In this document: in pieces, positions 1 through 6,500 of the stretch
How the letters are laid out: each line of letters begins with the position of its first letter
Numbering within the stretch: the stretch's first letter is position 1
Origin: an uncultured Bacteroidales bacterium
GTDB lineage: Bacteria; Bacteroidota; Bacteroidia; Bacteroidales; Paludibacteraceae
Length of the DNA: 20,196 nt
Direction: 5' to 3'
Assembly: GCA_902799875.1 (NCBI GenBank)
Contig: CADCCH010000039.1
Span: forward strand, 1-20,196
Translations under genes and position numbers: made by a program
Notes under the pieces: generated by a model
What the model saw: the letters and a program-made list of their open reading frames with translations, nothing else
The model's database searches: none
Told to the model about the DNA's origin: nothing

Positions 1-840
1 AATACCCGGGATGTCTTTGAGTAACTCGGCATAGCGTGCCTGCACGTGTTGGTGATGACGGATATGATCGTTAACGATGGACATCTGTCCGCGACCGATA
101 CCGGCGCATATATTCGACATGCGGTAGTTATAACCCACCTCTTCGTGCTGGTAGTACGGATAGGCCTCGCGTGCCTGCGTCGCGTACCACATGATCTTGT
201 TCTTCTGCTCCTCGTTCTCGCAGATGAGCGCACCGCCGCCGGACGTGGTGATCATCTTATTGCCGTTGAACGAGAGTACGCCGTATTGGCCGAACGTACC
301 GAGTACTTGGCCTTTGTACCGGCTACCGAATCCTTCGGCGGCATCTTCGATGACAGGAATGCCGTATTTGTTGCCAATCGCCATGATCTCATCGATGTGG
401 TATGGCATGCCGTAGAGGGCTACGGGAATGATGGCTTTCGGGTATTTGCCGGTTTTGGCTTTGCGGTCCAGGATAGCTTGCTCCAGCAGCTGCGGGTCCA
501 TGTTCCAGGTGTCCGGTTCGGAGTCGATGAAGACCGGCGTGGCGCCGAGGTACTTGACAGGGTGGGAGCTGGCGCAGAAGGTGAAACTCTGCACGCAGAC
601 CTCATCGCCCAGTCCGATACCGCAGCCGATAAGCGCCAGGTGCACTGCGGCTGTGCCGGACGAGAGCGCTACCACATGTTTGTTCTGCCCGACAAAAGTC
701 TCCAGATCTTTCTCAAACCCATTCACATTCGGTCCCAAGGGTACGACCCAGTTGGTGTCAAACGCCTCTTTGATGTATTTCTGCTCCAGTCCTTCTTCGG
801 ACATGTGAGCCAAACATAAATATATTGTTTTGCGTTCCAT
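1..840 (-). CDS. DegT/DnrJ/EryC1-family sugar aminotransferase (3' end outside window)
   Basis: PLP-dependent aminotransferase expected to put an amino group on a nucleotide-linked keto-sugar, typically C4 of UDP-2-acetamido-2,6-dideoxy-4-hexulose. I translated the minus strand from the ATG at 838-840. The frame stays open for 280 codons to the window edge, about three quarters of the usual 370-390 residues. Visible family marks are SSGTAAVHLAL near residues 60-70 (phosphate binding), IEDAAEG with D166 for the PLP ring nitrogen, and FNGNKMITTSGGG with K195 as the Schiff-base lysine. The N-terminus (MERKTIYLCLAHM, then NWVVPLGPNVNGFEK) matches the PglE/EpsN type, which supports this start. It lies 19 nt after the initiating sugar transferase gene and probably shares its mRNA. 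Pairing with PglC- and PglD-like genes suggests a bacillosamine-type amino sugar. The exact sugar stereochemistry cannot be read from the sequence. Confidence 0.93.
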   Translation of the reverse strand, partial: MERKTIYLCLAHMSEEGLEQKYIKEAFDTNWVVPLGPNVNGFEKDLETFVGQNKHVVALSSGTAAVHLALIGCGIGLGDEVCVQSFTFCASSHPVKYLGATPVFIDSEPDTWNMDPQLLEQAILDRKAKTGKYPKAIIPVALYGMPYHIDEIMAIGNKYGIPVIEDAAEGFGSRYKGQVLGTFGQYGVLSFNGNKMITTSGGGALICENEEQKNKIMWYATQAREAYPYYQHEEVGYNYRMSNICAGIGRGQMSIVNDHIRHHQHVQARYAELLKDIPGI

Positions 841-859
841 GATAAGGAATTATTGTCTA

Positions 860-1468
860 TTAGTTGTGTCCGTTAAATAGTTCGGTTGTTGCTTGTCCTT
901 CGTGCGAGATATCTTTGCGATGCAGCACATTATGAATGGTCATAAAGATGATTTTGATATCCAGACCGAAGCTCAGATGATCAACGTACCATACATCGTA
1001 CTCGAACTTCTTCGTATGGGTGATGGCATTTCGCCCGTTCACTTGCGCCCAGCCGGTGATACCCGGTCGCACCTCGTGGCGACGGTGTTGCTCCGGCGAG
1101 TAAAGGGGTAGATACTCAACTAATAAGGGACGAGGTCCGATTAATGCCATATCTCCTTTGAGTACATTGAACAACTGCGGTAACTCATCGATGGAAGTCT
1201 TGCGGATGAGTTTGCCGACAGCCGTCAGCCGTTGCTTGTCCGGCAGGAGTTTGCCGTTCGCATCGCGTTCGTCGGTCATGGACTTGAACTTAATGACTTT
1301 GAAGATCTTCTCATCCTTTCCCGGTCGTTCTTGCATAAAGAATGCCCCTGCACCCTTATTGGCAACATGCAACCAGATAGCGACTACTATCAGCAGCGGA
1401 CTGAGACATAAGATGGCGAGCAATGCTATCGTGAAGTCCAACACCCGTTTTAAACAATGTGCGTACAT
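860..1468 (-). CDS. Initiating sugar-phosphate transferase (PglC/WcaJ-type bacterial sugar transferase)
   Basis: Membrane enzyme that transfers a sugar-1-phosphate from a UDP-sugar to undecaprenyl phosphate, the first step in building the lipid-linked repeat unit. The 202 residues match the short, PglC-like form of the family (PF02397). There is one N-terminal hydrophobic segment (about residues 9-33), then the cytosolic catalytic part with FKVIKFKSM (56-64), the Asp-Glu dyad in TSIDELPQ (D94-E95) and IGPRPLL (110-116), and a C-terminal GITGWAQVNGR segment. It starts 1 nt after the ketoacyl synthase stop codon and precedes the aminotransferase by 19 nt. Neighbouring acyltransferase and aminotransferase genes suggest its substrate is the acylated 4-amino sugar made by this unit. 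The family is clear; the exact substrate is inference. Confidence 0.94.
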   Translation of the reverse strand: MYAHCLKRVLDFTIALLAILCLSPLLIVVAIWLHVANKGAGAFFMQERPGKDEKIFKVIKFKSMTDERDANGKLLPDKQRLTAVGKLIRKTSIDELPQLFNVLKGDMALIGPRPLLVEYLPLYSPEQHRRHEVRPGITGWAQVNGRNAITHTKKFEYDVWYVDHLSFGLDIKIIFMTIHNVLHRKDISHEGQATTELFNGHN

Positions 1469-1469
1469 G

Positions 1470-2534
1470 TCAGATCTCTATCAATTCCGGTATAACTACA
1501 TTCTTTACATTGAGCAGCATGGTGCCCCAACTCAGTCCGAGACCGAAAGAGGAACAGAGCAGTCGATGCGGTTGGTCTTGCTGTAACTGCTCGCGCAGAC
1601 GCGTCACCATCAGTCCGGGAATACTTGCTCCGCCGGTATTGCCGAATTGCTCCAAGTTATAGGGCACTTTCTCTACCGGCAGTTTCAGTTTCTTGACAAG
1701 CCGGTCGACAATGAGTTTGTTCGCCTGATGAATCAAGTAATAATCAATGTCGTTATCCTTGTCAATGTCCAATTCTTCCATCAAACCGGCCACCGTCTTA
1801 GCGGGTTTGCTGATGGCAAAAGTGAAGACCGCCATGCCGTCAATCAGTGTATCTTTCGGCGCGCGGATGATACCGTTGCCGAAATCTTCCTGCATGAACG
1901 ATTCGGGAGTCAGCGGATGTCGGAAACCTCCGTGCGGCGTCATCAGCGCCTTGTATCCGCTTCCTTGCGTATGGAAATCAATGAGAATAGGTTCTGCAGC
2001 AGGATCGTACTCCAAAGCAACTGCCGTGCCCATATCTCCGAACAAAGGCACACGACTCTTGTCCTGCATCGAACCCATACGCAGTGCGGTATCGCCGATA
2101 AGAAGAATAGCGCGTCGGATATTGCCGGCACTCAGCATGTTTCCTGCCACATTGAGCGCATACATGCAACCGCAGCAACCCATCGGGATATCCAGACAGA
2201 AACAATCTTCAGACAGACCAAGACGATCTTGCAACAAGCAAGAAGTGGGAGGCGTGGGATGAAAATCTGCCGTCACGGATTCAAAGACGAGCATATCAAT
2301 GCTTTCTTTTTCCCAACCCAATTCGGAAATGAGTTTCTCTGCGGCAGCCTGACACATGTCGGACGCACAAAGGGTATCCGGTCCCAAGTGCCGTTCGCGG
2401 ATGCCTACGGTGTTATTAAACACTTCGGCGTCTTCCGGACTGAAAAAAGGAAAGTCTGTTGTGCAAACAATCTCCTTTGGTACGCAAGCACTCACGCCTG
2501 CCACGCGAACATTATGAATATTCCACCGAGCCAT
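1470..2534 (-). CDS. 3-oxoacyl-ACP synthase III-like enzyme (FabH family)
   Basis: Thiolase-fold condensing enzyme of 354 residues, slightly longer than FabH of fatty acid synthesis (about 320-330). The catalytic triad is complete: C120 in DIPMGCCGCMYAL, H269 in YLIHQANKL and N299 in FGNTGGASIP. The active-site neighbourhood is unusually cysteine-rich (C111, C113, C120, C121, C123). By family it would condense an acyl-CoA or acyl-ACP starter with malonyl-ACP, or transfer an acyl group. It starts 2 nt after the stop codon of an ACP gene and is followed after 1 nt by the initiating sugar transferase, so it belongs to an acyl-ACP cassette inside a glycan operon rather than to housekeeping lipid synthesis. 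The product is probably a short 3-oxoacyl chain reduced by the two SDR enzymes upstream (inference). Confidence 0.9.
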   Translation of the reverse strand: MARWNIHNVRVAGVSACVPKEIVCTTDFPFFSPEDAEVFNNTVGIRERHLGPDTLCASDMCQAAAEKLISELGWEKESIDMLVFESVTADFHPTPPTSCLLQDRLGLSEDCFCLDIPMGCCGCMYALNVAGNMLSAGNIRRAILLIGDTALRMGSMQDKSRVPLFGDMGTAVALEYDPAAEPILIDFHTQGSGYKALMTPHGGFRHPLTPESFMQEDFGNGIIRAPKDTLIDGMAVFTFAISKPAKTVAGLMEELDIDKDNDIDYYLIHQANKLIVDRLVKKLKLPVEKVPYNLEQFGNTGGASIPGLMVTRLREQLQQDQPHRLLCSSFGLGLSWGTMLLNVKNVVIPELIEI

Positions 2535-2536
2535 GA

Positions 2537-2776
2537 TTAGAGTTCAATATCGTATTTAGCCAAGATCTCTTTACCTGCATTGTAGCTGATGCAGGCCATG
2601 ATGTCTTCCGGATCGAGCATCAGATCGAATGTCTCTTCCATCAGAGAGATTATGTTTAACTGATGCACCGAATCCCATGCGGCAACCGTCTCTTTGCTGT
2701 AGTTATCGCCTAACTGCGCGATATCAGTACCAAAAACCTGTACAAAAATGTCGTTGTACTTCTCTAAATTTGTCAT
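2537..2776 (-). CDS. Acyl carrier protein (ACP 1)
   Basis: Small acidic helical carrier protein of 79 residues. The phosphopantetheine attachment motif is AAWDSVHQLNII, with S36 as the modified serine; the WDS form is common in carriers of secondary or glycan-modification pathways rather than the DSL of fatty-acid AcpP. It would need a holo-ACP synthase from elsewhere in the genome. It sits between the AMP-forming ligase (2 nt gap) and the ketoacyl synthase (2 nt gap), so the likely roles are to accept an acyl group from that ligase or to carry the extender for the synthase. It differs strongly from the second ACP at 5587-5811, so the two are not a recent duplication. Confidence 0.92.
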   Translation of the reverse strand: MTNLEKYNDIFVQVFGTDIAQLGDNYSKETVAAWDSVHQLNIISLMEETFDLMLDPEDIMACISYNAGKEILAKYDIEL

Positions 2777-2778
2777 AT

Positions 2779-4089
2779 CTATTTGCTTTCTAATTTACTG
2801 AATAGTTTTTTGCCCGCCTCGTTTTTCGGGATCTCCGGTATGACGCGTACTTCAAATGAAGTAGCTACGATATGGGTCTTTTCCACGAGTGCGTCTTTCA
2901 CCGCTTGTGTTTTAGATGCATCGGTAATATAGACGATCATTTTCTCGTCTGTTCCTACGCATGCACTCTCGCACGCACAGTTCGCATGGACAATTTGCTC
3001 GCACTCGTCCAATCCGACACGCATACCAAACAGTTTGAGAAAACGACCCAAGCGGCCAACGATATAATAGCATCCGTCTTCGTCGAAACGCGCCAAGTCC
3101 CCCGTGCGAATGAATCCGTTTCGTTCGTCACCTTTGAGCAGATCTTCTGCGCAGGTAGCATAGCCCATGGTGACATTCTTACCCCGATAGCACATCTCGC
3201 CTTCTATACCGGGCGTGGTGATAGGCTTGCCATTCTCATCGATAAGAGACAGTTCTCCGTTTGGCACCGCTATGCCGATACTGCCCATTTTGGTCCTTGC
3301 CCATTTAGCCGGCAGATAGGCCATGCGCGCCGTGCATTCGGATTGACCGTAGGTAGCAATCCATCGTTTGCCCTGTTGCTCGCAGTAGGAAACAAATTTC
3401 TCATTGAGCGCGGCAGGCATCTTTCCGCCTCCTTGTGTGAGCAGTTCCAATGCCGGCAGATCCATGCGATAGAAACGCATCATATCGAGGATCTGGTAGG
3501 AGTAGGGAACACCGGTAAAACTGGTAGCTTTCTCTTCTTTCATGAACTTCCAGAAGACCGGATCGGTCATATTACGCCCCGTCAGCAGTACCGTCGCACC
3601 TACGCGCAGGTGACTGAACAGTATGCTCAGGCCCATCGTGTAGTAGAGCGGCAACACCATCAACGGTCGGTCTGTCTCTTTGAGTTCAAAGAACATGGAT
3701 ATATTCAGTCCTGCAGCCTCGATATTGCCATAGCAATGCCGCACGAGTTTCGGGCTGCCGGTACTGCCGGAGGTGGGCAATAAGTGGCTCAACTGCGGGT
3801 GGATAGCCGTTCCGACTTGTCCGTAGGCGCTTTGCAGGTGCGCCATCAATGCCTCGTCCGTTTTCTTGTTGATTATCAGCGGCACCACTCGCTCGCTGGC
3901 CAGCATAGCCATTACTTCCAGTGCATCGGATGCTTTATTCTCTACCGGAAGGATGCAAAACGTGCGTTGTTTCACTTCTTCGCGAATGCGTAGCGCGCGC
4001 GAAACGATATCGCCGTACGTCACGCGTCCGCCTTCGCTATCCAAAATGGCGATGCGTTCGGGGTCTATGTGATCTAAACCTAAAAGCAT
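2779..4089 (-). CDS. AMP-forming acyl-activating ligase (adenylation-domain protein)
   Basis: ANL-superfamily adenylation enzyme that activates a carboxylic acid as acyl-AMP and passes it to a thiol, here most likely the adjacent ACP. Core motifs appear in order: LPTSGSTGSPKLV (104-116, ATP P-loop), ATYGQSE (245-251), TGDLARF (329-335), GRLGRFLKLFGMRVGLDE (345-362), and PKNEAGKK near the end, supplying the adenylating lysine (about K427). At 436 residues it is shorter than typical acyl-CoA ligases (500-550); the N-terminal subdomain is reduced, as in some stand-alone carrier-loading ligases. The stop codon is TAG, 2 nt before ACP 1. The start follows a 7-nt tandem repeat. The acid substrate is not readable from the sequence; a short or hydroxylated acid fits the neighbours (inference). 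Confidence 0.9.
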   Translation of the reverse strand: MLLGLDHIDPERIAILDSEGGRVTYGDIVSRALRIREEVKQRTFCILPVENKASDALEVMAMLASERVVPLIINKKTDEALMAHLQSAYGQVGTAIHPQLSHLLPTSGSTGSPKLVRHCYGNIEAAGLNISMFFELKETDRPLMVLPLYYTMGLSILFSHLRVGATVLLTGRNMTDPVFWKFMKEEKATSFTGVPYSYQILDMMRFYRMDLPALELLTQGGGKMPAALNEKFVSYCEQQGKRWIATYGQSECTARMAYLPAKWARTKMGSIGIAVPNGELSLIDENGKPITTPGIEGEMCYRGKNVTMGYATCAEDLLKGDERNGFIRTGDLARFDEDGCYYIVGRLGRFLKLFGMRVGLDECEQIVHANCACESACVGTDEKMIVYITDASKTQAVKDALVEKTHIVATSFEVRVIPEIPKNEAGKKLFSKLESK

Positions 4090-4090
4090 T

Positions 4091-4113
4091 CAGTTTTCAG
4101 TTTTCAGTTTTCA
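4091..4113 (-). repeat. Three-copy 7-nt tandem repeat in the ligase leader
   Basis: On the plus strand the unit cagtttt occurs three times followed by ca. The repeat includes the stop codon of the upstream SDR gene (4111-4113) and fills the whole 21-nt gap before the ligase start codon, so it replaces any ribosome-binding sequence. Copy number could influence translational coupling. A similar 7-nt repeat of different sequence lies at 19341-19367. Confidence 0.85.
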
Positions 4114-4839
4114 AATAGATGCGCATCCGTCTACGCCCAAAATATGTCCGGAAATATAACTTGCGCGGTCGGAAGCCAGGAATGCACATGCGTTTGCGAT
4201 GTCTTCCGGTGTGCCGAGACGACCCAAAGCGATCCGACTGATACGCTCATCTATCTTCTCTCCATTGGCTTCGTACAGTTCTGCAAACCGCTCGGTCTTG
4301 ACGATACCCGGTGCCACCGCATTGACACGGATACCCTGCGGCGCCAGTTCTTTGGCGGCAGACTTGGTGAGGGCGATGATGGCCCCTTTGGTGGCAGAGT
4401 AGGCTACCTGCCCCGGAGAACCCAGCACGGCGGTCACCGAAGCGATGTTGACGATACTGCCTCCACCATTGCGCGCCATGAGTCGGCTGACGAGTTGGAT
4501 GAGTTCCAATACGGCGATGACGTTTATGCGGAACATGAGTTCGGTCTCGTCGCGCGTGATCATACCGATCTTGCGGTTGAAGACCACGCCGGCATTGTTG
4601 ACCAGCACATCAATGCGTCCGGCTTCTTTGAAGACCTGCATCATAGATGCTTTGACCGCTGCGGCGTCTGTGATGTCAAACACGAGCGGATGAATGCGCT
4701 CGTCATCGCTCATAAATTCCTGACGGTCGCACGCATACACGATAGCGCCGTCTTCTGCAAAGTGACGTGCGATCTCTTTCCCGATACCCTGTGCTGCACC
4801 TGTGATGATGCAGACTTTATTTTCAAGAAACTTTTCCAT
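4111..4839 (-). CDS. Short-chain dehydrogenase/reductase, FabG-like (SDR 1)
   Basis: NAD(P)H-dependent classical SDR of 242 residues, a normal length. It has TGAAQGIG (13-20) for cofactor binding, NNAG (81-84), and a full catalytic tetrad N106-S134-Y147-K151 (YSATK). The C-terminal PEDIANACAFLASD...YISGHILGVDG segment is typical of 3-oxoacyl-ACP reductases. Beside ACP and ketoacyl-synthase genes it probably reduces a 3-oxoacyl-ACP to a 3-hydroxyacyl-ACP; reduction of a keto-sugar is the alternative. It starts 1 nt after the stop codon of the other SDR gene and its own stop codon falls inside a 7-nt tandem repeat. Sequence identity to SDR 2 looks low outside shared motifs, which suggests different substrates rather than redundancy. 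Confidence 0.9.
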   Translation of the reverse strand: MEKFLENKVCIITGAAQGIGKEIARHFAEDGAIVYACDRQEFMSDDERIHPLVFDITDAAAVKASMMQVFKEAGRIDVLVNNAGVVFNRKIGMITRDETELMFRINVIAVLELIQLVSRLMARNGGGSIVNIASVTAVLGSPGQVAYSATKGAIIALTKSAAKELAPQGIRVNAVAPGIVKTERFAELYEANGEKIDERISRIALGRLGTPEDIANACAFLASDRASYISGHILGVDGCASI

Positions 4840-4840
4840 T

Positions 4841-5587
4841 TTATACTAATGTTCGTCCTCCATCAATTATGAGGCTGGTTCCCGTTACCCATTTAGCGGC
4901 ATCAGAGAGGAGATACAAAGCGGCATACGCCACTTCCTCCGGATGTCCATAACGGCGTAAGGGATATTTTGCGATATCTTTCTCTATATCCTCTTGGGAC
5001 ATGGTTTGATTTTGCAGCAAATTGGTTTCTATACGTCCGGGGCAAATAGTGTTGCAGCGAATTTTCTTTGTCGCGAACTCCAGTGCCGCATACTTGGCAA
5101 AACTATTGAGAGCGCTCTTCGAACTACCATAGAGCGAAAGGGCCGTTGCCGTATTACCATTGCCGGAGACGGAAGAAATGAATACGAGCGAGGCTTCCGT
5201 ATTCAACTTGCGTTTTTTGGCGAGCGTTTTGGTAAGCATCACCGGCGCGGTATAGTTTGTCGCGAAGATCGTTTGTATATCCTTTTCCGAGAGCACTTGG
5301 ATGGGTTTGAGCATACTTATACCCGCCGCAAAAACCACACCGTCCAAAGGCGGCAATTGTTCTACCAAGGCGTTAATGGCTTCTTCGTTTGTGAGATCAG
5401 CGACAATGATTTGATGCCCGTCTCCTTCCATGGCCGCAAGTGTCTCGCGCAGGCGCGCCTCGTCGCGCGCGTTTAAAAAAACAACCGCGCCCATTTTGGA
5501 ACACTCGATAGCAACAGCCCGACCGATACCTGAAGAGGCTCCGGTCACCAAAATCGTCTTACCTTGTAATGAAAAAGGATGGTACAT
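4841..5587 (-). CDS. Short-chain dehydrogenase/reductase (SDR 2)
   Basis: Second classical SDR, 248 residues. It has TGASSGIG at 15-22, N111, the ISSVSG serine region near 138-141, and Y153/K157 (YGSSKSA), followed by RCNTICPGRIET and a C-terminal WVTGTSLIIDGG segment. The NNAG motif of many SDRs is reduced to FAAG (86-89). Its start codon overlaps the ACP 2 stop codon by 1 nt, so its synthesis is probably coupled to that carrier. The likely role is a keto reduction on an ACP-bound intermediate, at a different position or stereochemistry from SDR 1 (inference). A dehydrogenase acting on a sugar nucleotide cannot be excluded. Confidence 0.9.
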   Translation of the reverse strand: MYHPFSLQGKTILVTGASSGIGRAVAIECSKMGAVVFLNARDEARLRETLAAMEGDGHQIIVADLTNEEAINALVEQLPPLDGVVFAAGISMLKPIQVLSEKDIQTIFATNYTAPVMLTKTLAKKRKLNTEASLVFISSVSGNGNTATALSLYGSSKSALNSFAKYAALEFATKKIRCNTICPGRIETNLLQNQTMSQEDIEKDIAKYPLRRYGHPEEVAYAALYLLSDAAKWVTGTSLIIDGGRTLV

Positions 5588-5811
5588 TATAACTTACTTT
5601 GGACTAAATCGAACAATTCCTGTATTGTCTGCGTCTTGCGCATTTCTTCCGGCGGAAGAACAACGCCATACTCGTCATCGACCATGGTAATGACGAGCAA
5701 CGCTACCAATGAACTCCATTCTTCCAATTCGCGGAAACGGGTCTCCGGTTTGAGCAGAGCGATATCCATATCCTCAAACTGCTCTGCCAATAACTCAATA
5801 AATTTCTCCAT
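5587..5811 (-). CDS. Acyl carrier protein (ACP 2)
   Basis: Small acidic protein of 74 residues with the four-helix ACP pattern. The expected phosphopantetheine site is EEWSSLVALLVI, with S34 as the attachment serine. The usual Asp before that serine is Ser33, which is uncommon but is seen in non-fatty-acid carriers. The gene overlaps both neighbours by 1 nt: the PglD-like acyltransferase upstream and SDR 2 downstream. The tight link to the acyltransferase suggests that this ACP, rather than a CoA thioester, may hand the finished acyl group to the sugar amine (inference). It does not resemble ACP 1 beyond the fold signature. Confidence 0.88.
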   Translation of the reverse strand: MEKFIELLAEQFEDMDIALLKPETRFRELEEWSSLVALLVITMVDDEYGVVLPPEEMRKTQTIQELFDLVQSKL

Positions 5812-6440
5812 TATATTAGTCTTTTTGCGGGATTTCCCATCACGGTTGTCCCTGATTTAACTCTTTTTATCACAAAACTGCATGCCGCCACGCGACTGTT
5901 ACTCTCCACGACTACCTTATGATTAATCATGGCACTCGTGTGGATATCCGCTTCATCTTCCACAATCGTTCCGCCTACGAGCGTCACATGCGTATCGATT
6001 CTATTCCAGTCGCCTATACGGCTATCGTGACCGATAACGGTATAGGACTGAATCAGATTATATTTGCCCACATGAGCGTCCGCGCCAATGGTTGTGAATG
6101 CGCCAACGACCGTTCCTTCGCCTATTACCACATTGGTTCCCAAGCGTGCGGTCTTATGAATCATGGTTAAGAAAGAACCGCCTCGGGCAATTATCTCCTC
6201 CATGCATTTGCGACGGGCACTTCCGCCGATAGAGCATACAAACACCTCGTCCGGTGCCGGTTGATAGCCGCTGATTGTACCTAACATGGGAGGGTAGTTC
6301 TCAAAGCCCTCTAAGGCTGCCGTGTTGTCGTCAAGAAATCCCTTTATCTCATACTCTACGCCATAACCTATACTCTCGCGAGCCATGTCGTAGAATGTTC
6401 TGCCCATACCTCCGGCGCCTATGATAATAAGTTGTTTCAT
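5811..6440 (-). CDS. PglD/NeuD-like left-handed beta-helix sugar acyltransferase
   Basis: Predicted N-acyltransferase acting on a UDP-4-amino sugar. The 209 residues have the two-part layout of PglD: an N-terminal Rossmann-like domain that starts LIIIGAGGMGR (4-14) and binds the nucleotide sugar, then hexapeptide repeats (about 98-200) that trimerise and form the acyl-donor site. H138 in IGHDSRIGD is in the position of the family's catalytic histidine. It is the first gene after the promoter at 6463-6494, and its stop codon overlaps the ACP 2 start. Family members usually use acetyl-CoA, but the following acyl-ACP genes suggest a longer or hydroxylated acyl donor here (inference). The alternative is simple acetylation, with the ACP cassette serving another residue. 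Confidence 0.9.
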   Translation of the reverse strand: MKQLIIIGAGGMGRTFYDMARESIGYGVEYEIKGFLDDNTAALEGFENYPPMLGTISGYQPAPDEVFVCSIGGSARRKCMEEIIARGGSFLTMIHKTARLGTNVVIGEGTVVGAFTTIGADAHVGKYNLIQSYTVIGHDSRIGDWNRIDTHVTLVGGTIVEDEADIHTSAMINHKVVVESNSRVAACSFVIKRVKSGTTVMGNPAKRLI

Positions 6441-6462
6441 CGTTAATGAATTAAAAGGTGTG

Positions 6463-6494
6463 CAAAATTACAAAATATTTTGCATTCATGCAAA
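6463..6494 (-). promoter_or_regulatory. Bacteroidota-type promoter for the acylated amino sugar unit
   Basis: Read on the minus strand there is TTTG (6491-6494), a 20-nt spacer (6471-6490), and TAATTTTG (6463-6470), which fits the TAnnTTTG -7 element and TTTG -33 element of Bacteroidota primary sigma factor promoters. The transcript would begin around 6455-6458, leaving a leader of about 15 nt before the acyltransferase start at 6440. Confidence 0.75.
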
Positions 6495-6500
6495 TATTTT
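6472..6500. repeat. AT-rich inverted repeat overlapping the promoter
   Basis: The arms AAAATATTTTGCAT (6472-6485) and ATGCAAATATTTT (6488-6500) are complementary apart from one extra T, with a 2-nt centre. The dyad covers the -33 box and the spacer of the promoter and reaches the stop codon of the GT4 gene. Its place suggests an operator for a DNA-binding regulator. A weak terminator for the upstream unit is possible, but the 2-nt centre and lack of a following T-run argue against it. Confidence 0.6.

Noticed and set aside
46..819. Long plus-strand open frame opposite the aminotransferase gene
   Set aside because: The minus-strand frame reads a clear DegT-family aminotransferase with PLP lysine and phosphate-binding motifs. 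The plus-strand translation has no recognisable domain and is explained as antisense to a codon-biased gene.
1647..2540. Long plus-strand open frame opposite the KAS III-like gene, and similar ones at 2872-3783 and 4144-4872
   Set aside because: Each lies wholly antisense to a gene with complete catalytic motifs. Their translations are rich in His, Arg and Cys without domain patterns, and no promoter or leader points their way.
4091..4113. CRISPR-like or insertion-sequence-end repeat
   Set aside because: The 7-nt units are directly joined without spacers, and no transposase, long inverted repeat or target-site duplication is present. The same applies to 19341-19367.
2537..5587. Housekeeping fatty acid synthesis genes
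   Set aside because: The carriers have non-AcpP attachment sites, an adenylating ligase is included, no FabD, FabF or FabZ gene is present, and the genes lie between sugar-modifying genes in one transcription unit.
6472..6500. Rho-independent terminator for the upstream unit
   Set aside because: The hairpin would have a 2-nt loop and almost no GC pairs, and it is not followed by a T-run on the minus strand. Overlap with a good promoter makes an operator more likely.
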